Source: Rhynchopus euleeides (lineage: Eukaryota > Euglenozoa > Diplonemea > Diplonemida > Diplonemidae). From it: DNA of 64,000 bases. The notes below the pieces were generated by a model. It saw nothing but the letters and a program-made list of their open reading frames with translations. It ran no database searches and was not told the DNA's origin. Shown one piece after another: positions 20,386-32,300 of this stretch. Positions within the stretch are counted from its first letter, which is position 1; every line of letters begins with the position of its first letter. A program made the position numbers and the translations under genes. The stretch spans positions 1,240,001-1,304,000 of the forward strand of contig OY723305.1 of NCBI GenBank assembly GCA_963210315.1. The letters are read 5' to 3'.

Positions 20386-23300
20386 CTGTGTGTGTGGAGG
20401 GGGGGGTGGGGGGGGAAATGATGGGCCAAAGATAATGCGGTGTGGTGTGGTGTGGTGTGGTATGGTGGGGGTGTCAAAAAAACCTGTGTGGTGTGGGGGT
20501 ATTTTAACACCCCTCCCCCCCCCCCCCTAGGGCAGTGGTGGCTGCGTACGCGTACGCAGCGTGATTTTCAGAAAGTGCGTACGGCGTACGCGTACGCGTA
20601 CGGCGCTGCGTACGGCAGTCTATGGAGCACAGGAGACGGACATGGCCGCACACCAAATCCGACAGTCGAACTCAGGTGTACCAGGGGCAGCCTTCGAGCC
20701 TTCCAGTCGGAAGTGGTACCTTTTGCAGTATGTTTGCGGATGTACTTGCAGGTGTTGCGAGTTTTTCGCCACGAGCGCGGCAAGGAACCATCGGTGAAAG
20801 GCAGGAGCAAAGGCCAGGGCCCAGCCACCCGTTGGGTGGCCTACTGTGTGCTGAGAGACCTGGAATACCAGCCGTACGCAAAATCTGCGTACGCGTACGC
20901 AGCGCGATTTTCAGAAAGTGCGTACGGCATACGCGTACGCGTACGCGTACCGTACGGCCGTACGCTGCCACCACTGCCCTAGGGCGGGTCGAAAGCCTGT
21001 CCCAAAATGGGGTTTTTCGACATAGCAGCCGCGGCCCTCTTTTTGACCTTCTGACCCCCCAGAGCCCACCATACCCCGGTTTTTGGTCCGTATGAGTCCG
21101 ATTTTCGGGCTCCCGAGCCCCGGAAAGTCGATTTTTGATGATGTCAAAATTTTGTTCCCTATACTGCACCTCAGGGTCACGCACAGGTTCGCCAATCCAC
21201 TATCAGTCCATGTGCAGGCCCACTTTCTCGACCTCCTCCACCCCTTCCTCCCCTGCGTCCTCAAGACCCACCATAGGTGCCAATCCTGCATCTTTCGACC
21301 CTCTTCCCACTCCAGCATCGCACCAAACTGTTGAATGCGGGCAGCCACCATCTCCTTCTCTGTATACACTGCCAGATCGTGCAAAGATGCATACTGATGC
21401 AGAGTGGGAACCGTCATCAACTTGCACAGTGTGCGGTGCTTGGCTGCAAGGGACAGGCGGCACAACTGGCCACTGCTCCGACACTGAGATGCTGGTCTGG
21501 CCAACGAACTCTTTGTAAGTTGAAAGGTCTCCTCTGTCGGGAGGGGGGTTTGCAAACCAACCCTCACGACTTGCTCATGGCTTGCTGAGCAAGGCGTGCA
21601 ATGACTTTCTGATTATTCAGGACGTGCATTCGAAGCCCGCGCTTCTTCTGTGAAATGGTTGTTGCGAGAGTTTCACTGTGTGATTCCTTGATCCCCTTCC
21701 TCGCCTCAACGTACGGAGGACGCTTGTATGTCCCGAGCATATCCTTCACAGTCTTTAGCCAGTTCTGCGCACTCGTCATTCCATAAGGCGCGTGCAGCAT
21801 AAATACCCGGACACTGTTCTGAGACCAGGTCCCACAGGACCCTGGTCTTGAGCGCCCAGAAGAGAACCTTGATGATAAGCTCGGGCTCTGCGTTGCAGCT
21901 GGGTACTCGCTGCGCTCTTCACCTCCCTTGACTGTCTGCAGCCACAGGAGAAATGCTTCGCAGATAACGGCAGCAGTGGCAAGTGTTTAGTCGGGACAGT
22001 TTACCTGCCTTGCATTCTCAGAGAGCATTCTTATGAGGGCATCAACACTAATGCATCACTGTCGGCTATGATGACATCCTCCCTGTTCCTGGCAGCTCCG
22101 AGTTCAACAGCAGGCCACCCAACGACTGTGTCAGATGGCAGTATTCGATGCCATCTTCTCACTGTCCGAATCGTTGGGATACGACGTTGTTTGTGGCGCG
22201 GATGAGCAGTTGCATCAGAAAATCACAGCCGCAGGATGGTGTGCGCTCGGACGTCCCAGGATGAGAGTGTTTTACTATCTGCCCGTGGCAGGCGTCCGTG
22301 CCATGACCCGGAGGTGCAGTATACACGGTGGACTCCAGCGGGGGTAGGGTAACCCTTTTCGGGAGTCTCAACTAGGGGGAGTCCAACTCCCGCTAGCGGG
22401 AGTCTGACTCCCCCTAGCGGGAGTCTTTTCACCTATTTTCACTCATTTTTCCCATGATACCTATGCAATGTGGCACTCGTCACTGAAGTACAGCCACACC
22501 AAACGAAACGGACGTTTCCACCCATCCCAGCTCGCAGACCTGATTCACAAAAATGGGGAAGACGACAACGAAGCCGGCAGCGAAGCCGGCGGCAAAGTCG
22601 ATTAAGAAGAAGAAGAGCGCAGAGAGTCCCGAGGCTGCGGAGGCGACGAACATTGTGCATGATTTTTGCACGGCCTTCCCTGTTAAAAAAGGGGGCAGTG
22701 TGCTGACACTGGGATCCATTAGAAGGCTCCTAGCAACGGTGTTGAGCAAGGAGCTCCACAAGCACAGCACCCAGGTGGCCAACGCAATCATCGCCATGTC
22801 TTCCCTGACATGGATAAGTTCGCTGTCAGGGAAGTCGCAACGATGCGGAAGGAGGGCGCTCTCCGTCATATACAAGGTGGAGGCGAAGTATGGCAAGGTG
22901 CAGGATACAAACGTGTCGTCGGGGGCAGCCTGAAGCCGCGAATGATCGCGACACGGGCGAACGGCTTGGCACCGTGGGTCTGGATAGATGCTGGAGTTCG
23001 GCCGGGTGAAACCGGAAGTCGCAGCAAAATTTGCCCCCCCAGATTTCTTCCTCAAACCCACCCGTGGGCTGATCCGGCCTTGCACGGTGGACTCCAGCGG
23101 GGGTAGGGTACCACTACCGGGTTTAACCCTTTTCGGGAGTCTCAACTAGGGGGAGTCCAACTCCCGCTAGCGGGAGTATAGATCAGCAGTGGGCAACAAT
23201 GAGGCGATGCGGGGGGCGAGGGCACCGATGCTCACTGTGCGACATCCCAGAAGAACGCTGGTATCAACAGGTGCATCGATACCCGCACCTGACTCTCTCT

Positions 23301-26300
23301 GAGATAAAAGAGGCTGGCTACCCCTCCCTCTTGGCAGGTGTGCTTCCCAGTGCCCGCTACGTCACCCCAGCACTCCATGACTGCAAGGGGCTCGCCATGC
23401 GGCTGATCAGGGTACTGGATGAGACAACAAAAAAATATTCGACAAGACCTGTACAAACCTTGCACTGAATGTGTCGCAGAATGGGACAGGTGCTCAGTTC
23501 CGGAAGGTCGTGCTTGCCTGTCACAGGACACACCTACAAGGGCTTGTTCCGCTACCTCTTTGTCTCCCTTGCAGACCTCATGCATTTCCGGTATGCAGAC
23601 ATCCCCTGGCACTTCTGGGGATGCAAGGATGAGTCAGCCCGGATTCCCTTCTTGCGTGCTCGGATCTCAGGGCATATATTTCACTGGTTGATGGAGCATG
23701 CCGAAAAGGGATCAACGCGCAATGCCTACGTACACAGTCTCCATCATTGGTGGGCTCCAGAAGATGCAGTGCCTCTGCAGAACAACGACGAATTTGAAGA
23801 AGCAGAGAACGGACATCGCAAGAAAGATGCCGTTACAATCGCCAGCTCCGCAACTTACGAGAGAGATCTTGCGATGGCAGAAGAGAAGCGGCGCGCATCG
23901 GGCATGCCTTGGAAGGTTGCGCACCTGTCGCAGGACGGGATCCTCGGGTATAGAGAAGTCATCCTGTGTCCGTGTCTGCACACCCGACACGCTCATAGAT
24001 TGGCTGTGTATGTTCTTTGCACACAGTTGACACAGCTGCAGAAGGGGTTTGTGCACTGCAACACACAGGACTTCGTTGAACCCATCAGCGCGCCCTACTT
24101 CCTGTCCCGGTTCCCCGAAGGACACCGCAAATTATCGCTCTGCTTGTGCAAAATGCCAATCCCGCTGGGGGCGACTTTCACACCATTCGTGTCATCCGAG
24201 GCGACTTTGAGCACGCTTGACCAACGCGCACAGCAGGAGGGGGATGACAGTTCTGACGAAGAAGATGAGGCCTGCAGGATGGCTTGTCTTGCCCAAGGTG
24301 TAACACAACTACGACAGGCGATGGCCGCACTTTGACACCTCAAATTCTAACCGCTCACCTCCGCAGGTGTAGCCGCTACCAGGAGGATAGGTAGGTAGTC
24401 CAGAGTCCGGGGAAACTGACAGAAGCAAAACAAGCCCCTCCCCATCCCTCTTCCACCATGATTTTACCCCCCACGCCAGTAGACTGTAACTATATCATGG
24501 GAAAAATGGATGAAAATAGGTGAAAAGACTCCCGCTAGGGGGAGTCAGACTCCCCCTAGCGGGAGTATAGACTCCCGCTAGCGGGAGTCTTTGACACCCG
24601 CTCAGACTCCCGCTCCCAGACTCCCGCTAGGGCCGCTGGAGTCCACCGTGTAGGGAACGGAAAAATTGACATCATCAAAAATCGACTTTCCGGGGCTCGG
24701 GAGCCCGAAAATCGGACTCGTAGGGCCCAAAAACCGGGGTATAGGGGGTTCTGGGGGGTCAGAAGGTCAAATAGAGGGCCGCGGCTGCTATGTCGAAAAA
24801 CACCATTTTGGGACAAAAAAAGGGGGCTTTCGACCCCCCTACCCCCCCCCCCACACCACACCCCACTTTTCTCAGGCGCTTCTGAGAGCATTAAAAGGAC
24901 CTCACCCCCCCCCCCCTCCCCCCTCCCCTCTCTGTGTCCACAATCCCAAGGCAACGGCAAATGCAAGGTTGTGCAGTGCACTTGTCGCCTTGTAGCACGC
25001 AGGCCGGTGGTGTGGAGGGGGGGGGGGGGGGTGGGGGTGGCAAGAGCGGCCTCCCCTGAGCAGGTTCGTATTGCCCCGAGCGCATACCTGTCTCTCCGAG
25101 AGGGGACGCCTGCCCTCGCGGTCCTCAGGGGGCGAGTAGGTGAGGGCAATCGACAGGCTCTGCTCCTTGCGGACCGGGCAGTCGGCATCAGCATCGTAGT
25201 TCTCCACGATCTGCAGGCGGCGCGTGGTGTTGGAAGGGGGAAGGGGGGGGGGGGTTTGATCGTCGAGAGTGAATTGAAAAGTAAGTCTCCCAGCACCTTC
25301 TTGCAATGGCAGGGGAAAAGGGGGGGGGGGTAGTGAAATCGAATTTGAAGGGAGCACAAGGAAAAAGGGGGGGGGGGGGGTGAAGCACAACAGACAACGG
25401 GAGGGCAACGCCACGTTGGTGTTTTTGAAGTGGTTTTTTTGCATAGGATCCGCAAGGGTGAACCAAACACGGTGGACTTCTGCATTGCGTGAGTAACTGT
25501 TTTCAAGAGTTCCGATTCGCAGGAGTACCACTTCCGCAATGCAGAAGTGTACTTAGGAAATGCAGGAGTATACTTCTGCATTCCAGGAGCCACGCAAGGC
25601 AAAAATGAGTGAACGGGCAGCATGCCGTTCCTCTTTTTTGCCTCGTGAGAGGTTCCCCCCCCCACCAGGCAAGGTGAAAAATGAAGAAACGGGCAGCATG
25701 CCGTTCTACATTTTCCCTTGCAAGGCAGGGAGGGCGCCCCCCATGCCAGACAGCAGCCACCCCTGCAGGGGCAACAACTGACGGGCATGGGGGAACGAGG
25801 TGGGTCTGGACCCGACACCGCCACCACACGCGCAGTGCACCTTTCGGATACACTGTCGTGAGTGGGGTGTGGGCAGTTCCCCTATCCTGTGAGCTCCTTT
25901 CGGACGAAGAGGTGCAGCGGTTATCTGCAACCTTCGTCCTGGACTTGCCTCGGGGGGAACGCCACGGTTTACCGCGGGTCCCGACGAGGGCACTCAGGCA
26001 GGATCTTCACGCCACCCCGCACCGAGGTCCCTTCTCACGCGGCGTGTCTCCCAGGTTCATGGCGGCGTCATCAGGTCAGGCTTTGTAGTCTCTACACCAT
26101 CAGTAGTAAGGGAAATCCTAAAACCATACATGAAATCCACCTTTTGGGCCGCTGGTGTACGAGGCTTGTTCCTCCAATTGAATCATGTTTGCTGTGTCAG
26201 GCAATATCAATACAGCCGCTGAAAGAAGTCGAGGTGTTGTGGATCTGCTGCTCACAGGAAGGATTCAGGGAGGATCACAAGACTGACCACCCTCTTTCCT

Positions 26301-29300
26301 TTGTCAAGTACCCTGTAAAGCATCAGAACACCAAGTATCTTTCAACACTACATGTTCAAGAGTGGAATCAGTGGAATCGGAAGGGGTCACCTACCACACG
26401 GACACAGTTCCCGCGACTAATAAATGTCGAGAGTTCCGGTGTCCGACCACCTGGTATTACTTGGCTCCATCCACCCAGTCATTACGAGGGGGCGTCCCTT
26501 GAAGCCAGTTCCGCAGAACTCAGACCCCCTTAAAACCAATGTCCTGTGTAGACAACTACTTAGCCTGCCTGATGACGACACCAATTCGCTGGGAGAGAGG
26601 CCGCGGTCCAGGACCCCAATGGGGATGACGTGGCATTGTTTGACCGGATCGGTTGTGTAAGTGTGTAGCCCCCTCCGCCCTCTGTCCCTCCCCCCAGGGT
26701 GGTGTGTGGAGGCGAGAAGCGCAAACAGCAGCAATGCAGGCATAGCAAAAAGTGGATCCCTGCAGGTAGACCCTCGGGGTACATCCCTATCATCGGGTCA
26801 CCTGAAATTTCCCAATTTGAAAATCTGCAACAATCAAGGCAACACGCGATGGGATGGGGCACATGACCTTGCACAGGGGTGGGGGGGCAGAAGGCAGGGG
26901 GTGGGGTTGCGGTTGGGGTAGGTATAGCGTTTGAATACTTGAGTTTTGTCTGAATTTCGCACAAAAGACGACCCGAACCTCATTTGGCCGACTTTCTCCC
27001 CACAACCCCGATTTGGAGGCAAACCTCATTTGCTTGATTTTTGGGATCACATGAGTGAATTCGGGGGACGAAACCTCGCGATTTTCTCAGTGGCATGAAG
27101 CACGGTTATTCAGTGCCATCACGAGAGAGAGTCCAGATTCAGACCGAGTGTCAATCCTCTTCCACGGCCAGGCAGAGCTTGCGCGGGGGCAAGATGGCTG
27201 AGGTGCCGGGCGTCTACAGATGCTCCACACACACGACGAGCGCCTGCAGGAGTACTGGTTTCCCACAGATTCCTGACCTCCTCTACTTCCACAAGGGCGC
27301 AGGCAGCCACATGGGAGTGCTCATTCCATTCCCAGACATCCTATAGTTCGCCCAACTTTGACATGTTGGGCGAACTCAGATGGCAATACATGGGGCGTCG
27401 CTGCGGGTGGTCCGCACCAGCGCCCCATGATGTCTTGAGTGTTTGTATTTCGCCCACAAAACGACCCGAACTTCATGTACAGTCATCCAACAAACATTGA
27501 TGGGGTAAAAACCCACCTTAGCTCCAAAATCGTACTCCTTTCGCTATAATAAGAGGAACACCCTGCCCAGCAACTGCAAAAAGACAGATCCGGGCTACTT
27601 TTCGTTGAGCGCACACTCCTGTGTCAAAGGCTGTGTAAGCCCCTGTGAAGTGGCATGAAGGTGATCCTTATAAAGCTTCAGTCATACGATTTCCTTCGTT
27701 ACTTCGCGACTTCGCTCCGCTTCGTCGCTCGTAACTGGTAAAAAAAATCCTAAAACCCACCTTAGTTTTTACCCCAGGGCAACAGAACACAAAGCAGATT
27801 TTTGCAGAAATGTGGTGGGAGGGGGCGGGGGGTTGGGGACGGCTGTCTTGCAAAGCGCAACTCTCTCCTCAGCATCAGCAGAACAGCAGGTACCGACACA
27901 GTGTGAACTTTGACGAAACTTAGCGGTGTCCCCTGTAGACAAGCACTACAGGAAGGGGGACGGTGCCTCCCTGCCGCCGGAGGCCACGGTAGTGAACATC
28001 TGTTCCTTCCGGGCTGAACTGGATCGCTCCGACATCAGGTCGGAACCCAGTGCTGCGCGGGAGTCACTGGAAGCAGTAGAATGACAGCACAAGAGTGAAC
28101 ATATTCCCTAGAAAACAACCCGCCCTACTTCCCGAAAAATCTGCAAGGGGGGTGTTCCGTGTAGGTTCCGTGTCGGTTGCGTGTGGGTCAAAAACGCGAT
28201 TTTGATCACCCCAAATATGCATTGTGTTCTGCTGCCCTGGGGTAAAAACTTTGATGGGGTAATAACCCACCTTCGCTCTGAGAAATCCTGAAATCCACCT
28301 TAGTTTTTACCCCACCAATGTTTGTTGGACAACTGTATTTAATTTTTGGAACCGCATAGTTGAATTCGGGATCAAAAATCGTACTCCTTTCGCTGTATTG
28401 TAGACTCTGTCCAGCAACTGCGGGAGAACAGTTCCGGACGACCTTTCGTTGAGCGCACACTGAGACGGTGGACTCCCTCGGGGGTAGGGTAACCCTTTTC
28501 GGGAGCGGGAGTCGACACTGAGAAGTTCCCGACCACTGGGACCCGATTTTGGGGAAATATGTTTTTGGGGCATCTTTGGGGTGAGGATTCACCAAGGCCA
28601 AAAAAACGGAAATTCACGTACGCGTTTTGAGGCGTTTTAGGGCCCAAAATGGGCTCAAAACTCAGAAATTCCGTCGAAATCGGCCTCAAACAGGCAAAAT
28701 GGACCCACCCAGAAAAAAAAATTCGAAAAGGGTCCCCCTATAATTCGTGGTATTACGACTGATTTTCCTAAGTATACTCCTGCATTTCCTAAGTATACTC
28801 CTGCTTTTCCTAAGTATACTTCAACAAGGTACTCCTGCGAATCCGACTGCGAAAACAGTTACTCACGCAATGCAGAAGTCCACCGTGAAGGGGGCGGTGA
28901 AGTATTTTTCACCCCCCCCCCCCCCAAAGTCGGCAGCGAGGCGTGGTCTCCCTCCTCACTCCGCCCGGATGCACACCTTGATAGCCTCGTCGGATGCAAC
29001 CTTGCAGACATCCTTGTCAGCGAGCAGGGTTGTCAGCTTCCTGGCACGGGGCACATCTCTTGTCGTGGCGCAGTAGTTCATGATAGCCTTGAAGGCGTCG
29101 ATGCGTGCCACAGCCGGGGTCTGCTCGAGAGCCTTCTGCAGCACACGCTCAGCGCCGTCAGGCTTCATCCCCTTGCAGTAGCTTGCGATGATACTCTCGA
29201 AGATCGTGCTGCTGGGCGCGATCTGTGTGAGTGCAGGGATGGATGGAGGAAAGGGAAATACATGGGAAGGTTGTGCACATGTGGTGTGCTTCGGAAATCA

Positions 29301-32300
29301 TCACGCCCCACCGCATCGGTGCAGTGCTGGCTCACATGCCCTCCTCTTGATTCTAATGTGCGCGCAGGCCAAGGACAGAGCCCTGTGTGCTGCCGTGCCT
29401 CGCCCTGACAAACACGGGTGTGCTGCCGTGCCGTGCCCTGACAAACACGGGTGTGCTGCCGTGCCTCGCCCTGACAAACACGGGTGTGCTGCCGTGCCGT
29501 GCCTCACGAGGCACCTCTGACACACAGGCAGCCCCCTCTGGCACCAGCCATACCTTGCAGTCGTCAAGCATGTCCTGGAGGTAGTACTCTGCAGCAGCAG
29601 GGTCGTCCTGCTCGGAGCAGAGTGACATTAGGCCCTTGTAGATCTGCCTCCCGACAAACCCCTTCTCCTTTGCACGCGCCAGCACGGTTGCCGCCTTCTC
29701 GCGGTCGTTGTTGGCGGCGTGCACGGCGAGGAGGGTGGCGTAGATGCTGATGTCGGGTGTGAGTTTCCGCTCGAGCATCTCTGTGAGCAGGTTCTCTGCC
29801 GCAGCGCTGTCCTCCAGCTCTCCGTACAGCCGCATCAGGGGGGAGTAGATGTGCGCATTCACCTTGTCGGCTTTCTTAGCGCGCTGCAGCACAGCCTCAG
29901 CCTTTTCGCGCTGGCCCTGCCTGGCATGGACAGCCAGAAGGGTGGCGTAGGTGCTTGCGTGCGGCTGCACGTTGTTGCGCTCCATGTCAACCAGCAGCTT
30001 CTCAGGCCGCTCGCTGTCACCCAGCTGCCCGTAGAGCTTCATGAGCGGCTTGTAGAGGTCGGCGTTGACACACCCGCTGTGCTTGGCACGCTCCAGGATG
30101 TTCTCCGCCCGCTCGATGTCCTTCCGCCGCGCGAAGGCTGCGATCAGCGTGCTGTAGGTGTTGGCGTCGGGGTTGACCCCTGACTCCACCATGTCCTTCA
30201 GCAGCACCTCGGCACGCTCGGGCTCCCCGATCTCGCCGTAGAGCGACATGAGGCAGGAGAACATCTGCACGTTGACCTTGTCTTCCTTCTTGGCGCGCTG
30301 CAGCACCCGCTCCGCAGCCTCGCGGTTCACCTTCTTGCGGGTGTGTGCCGCAAGGAGGGTGCCGTAGACAGAAGCGTCGGGGCTGACCCGCATCGTGTGC
30401 ATGTCGTCGATAACACTCTCGGCAGCATCAGGGTCCTCAAGCTCACCGTAGAGGCGGATGAGCGGCTGCGGTGTGGGGGGTGTGGGGTGTGTTGTGTGGC
30501 AGTGGCGATCCAGGAGGGGGGCGGGGGGTGAAAGGGCGGGCTGCAGTTCACAGACAAAGACACGGCAATAAAATAGCTGGACACGGAGATTTGGCTGGCA
30601 CAGGGCGGAGGCTCAAACCATCCCAAAACATGGAAAAATGAGGGGCGTGACCAGGGTAAAAGATAGGGTTCCGGGCTGCGCGCCGAAAACCGGGGGTAAT
30701 CGGGGGTAAAATTTCGGCCATTTCCCCAAATGGAAGGGCTTTCCCTTCCCACAACACACCACCCCACGCCACTCAACTGAGATGGGCAGGGTGGAGAGTC
30801 TGCAGGGGACTGACTTCGCCGCCGCTGCCAGGTCCGAGAGGAGCGCGCTCCTTCTTGTCGTCAACGCGAAGGAGCCAGTCGATGAGGAAGGCGTTCTTGA
30901 GAGCGTGGTGGTGTTGAAAGCACCGCAGGTTGCCCTTGCAGACTTGGTTCTGGACATGCACAGGCCACAGGGGGGTCTGGGGGGCGGAGCCCCCCAGCCG
31001 CCGGAGGCCACGGTAGTGAACAGCTGATTCTGCTCCATAGTCGCACGCCGCATGTAGGCAACGTGCACCTTGTGCTCAACAGGTTCATCGGGCGAACGCC
31101 TGGGGCAGGGCACTGTACTCTTGGCCGGCCTCCTCTGGCCAAAAAGTACCCTGGAATAGTACCCGGACAGAATCTCAGAAAAATCCCGGTGAAAAAAAAA
31201 AAGAGGCACCCCCGGTTTTTCGGGGCAAAATCTCGAAAACCGGGGCTAAGGAGGGTGTCCGGTTCTCCGGATTTTCCTGATTTTTCCCGATTTTCCGAAA
31301 ATTTTGCCACTGGTTGACACAAGGGCAAATTTCGAGCAAAATCCGAAAATCAGGAAAAATCGGGAAAAATCAGGAAATCCAGGGGGGGCCACCGGAGACC
31401 CTCCCCGAAAAAATCCGATTTTTTTGGGTCGAAAAAAAATTTTTTTTTCCGACCCGAAAATCTGTATCTGCGGACTGCCACACTCTGAAAAACCGAAAAA
31501 TTTCCGAAAAAAATCGAAAATTTTGGCCTTTCCTGGCCTATGTGGTCCCAAAGGGCCCAGGTTGCCCGGTTTTTCACCCAAAAACACCCCAAAAATTTTT
31601 CCGCCGCCCTTCGGGCGGCGGATTGGCCGCCTTCGGCGGCGTCGTCGTTTCACTCTGTACTAAGGACGTCGGTGAAGCCGAGCCCTTTGTACAACCGTTT
31701 CACTCTGACTTCTGTCCGTCTGTACTGTGTGCCATCAGTGTGTCCCCGTTACAGTGATTCCGCTCCATCCCATTGAGTGTCTCTCAGTTCTGCTCGTTCT
31801 GACAGTGGAGGTGGTCTCCTGCGACTGCGTCCGTTTCTTGGCTGCCCCGTGTCTGCAGTTCCACTTGTGTCATGGACTCGTTGTGGTTACTGGTGCTCTG
31901 CAACATTTTCGCTGCTGCTCGTTAGTTCCGTCCCGTTTCATTCCCAGCTGCTCAGGGAGAGCTGCCCTGTGTTTGCCGGAAAAGGCGCTGCTGATCCTTG
32001 TTCCTCATCGCGTTGTGACTCCCATTCAGCCTGGCGGGGCAGTCTTCAGCGTTCAAACTACCTGATAGTTCCCGAAGTTCGCGGATTCCGCCGCTCATCT
32101 TGCACCATATGGGCACCAAGCCGGCAACGATAGCCTGTGGCGTTGAGGCGCCATCGGCTGTCTCCCGGAGCATTTCCAACCTCACATCCGTGAGGCCGGC
32201 TACCACCCAGGTTTGTGGGTTCCATAAAGAACTCAGGCGGGTGCCGCTCTCGTACCCCCGGATGCCTCTCCCGCCGCGAACGAGGGAGGCCGCCACGCAT

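Larger units (their letters stand above)
22324..24650. mobile_element. E-family transposon, copy E1 (CACGGTGG ends, TSD TA)
   Basis: Terminal repeats CACGGTGGACTCCAGCGG... and ...GGAGTCCACCGTG are followed inside by several copies of the palindrome GACTCCCGCTAGCGGGAGTC and its variants. TA flanks both ends (22322-22323, 24651-24652). A second, same-oriented left terminus starts at 23083, so the element is built as left end + short ORF (22553-22933) + left end + long ORF (23199-24335) + right end. The second copy, E2 (49935-54121), has the same double left end and is nearly identical, so E was mobile recently in this form. CAC-starting ends, subterminal arrays and a 2-bp duplication are reminiscent of CACTA/EnSpm-type elements; assignment unproven. 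Confidence 0.9.
20982..24839. mobile_element. Transposon G (TA-flanked, about 190-bp TIRs), containing E1
   Basis: The left repeat (20982 to about 21175) and right repeat (24651-24839) are inverted copies with landmarks TCGGGCTCCCGAGCCCCGG, CAGCCGCGGCCCTC and GGTCGAAAGCC. Outer TA dinucleotides are at 20980-20981 and 24840-24841, the right one entering a C-run. Minus-strand open segments inside suggest a degraded transposase. E1 is inserted in the right terminal repeat at a TATA. The left repeat preserves that site empty (reverse complement GAGGTGCAGTATAGGGAAC, from about 21145-21170), proving the insertion and its TA duplication. G occupies most of intron 4 of the PPR gene. Confidence 0.85.
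25468..28887. mobile_element. Q-family transposon (CACGGTGG ends, TSD AA)
   Basis: Inverted ends CACGGTGGACTTCTGCATTG and CAATGCAGAAGTCCACCGTG continue as matching text (GCGTGAGTAACTGTTTTC). AA flanks both sides (25466-25467, 28888-28889). Subterminal zones carry repeats of CTAAGTATACTCCTGCATTTC and its complement. The interior is a patchwork: open plus-strand segments at about 25880-26660, a dispersed repeat at 27529-27730 and 28378-28465, a 90-bp hairpin-module copy at about 27975, and a partial E-type terminus near 28467. It sits in intron 3 of the PPR gene. Confidence 0.85.

Noticed and set aside
22480-23145. Minus-strand 221-codon frame in E1 (and its mirror in E2)
   Set aside because: It overlaps the Lys/Ala-rich ORF in antisense, and its sequence includes translated terminal repeat; retained only as a less likely alternative.
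29384-29515. Regularly spaced repeats considered as a CRISPR array
   Set aside because: Units are contiguous without variable spacers, in an intron of a eukaryotic gene; it is a minisatellite.
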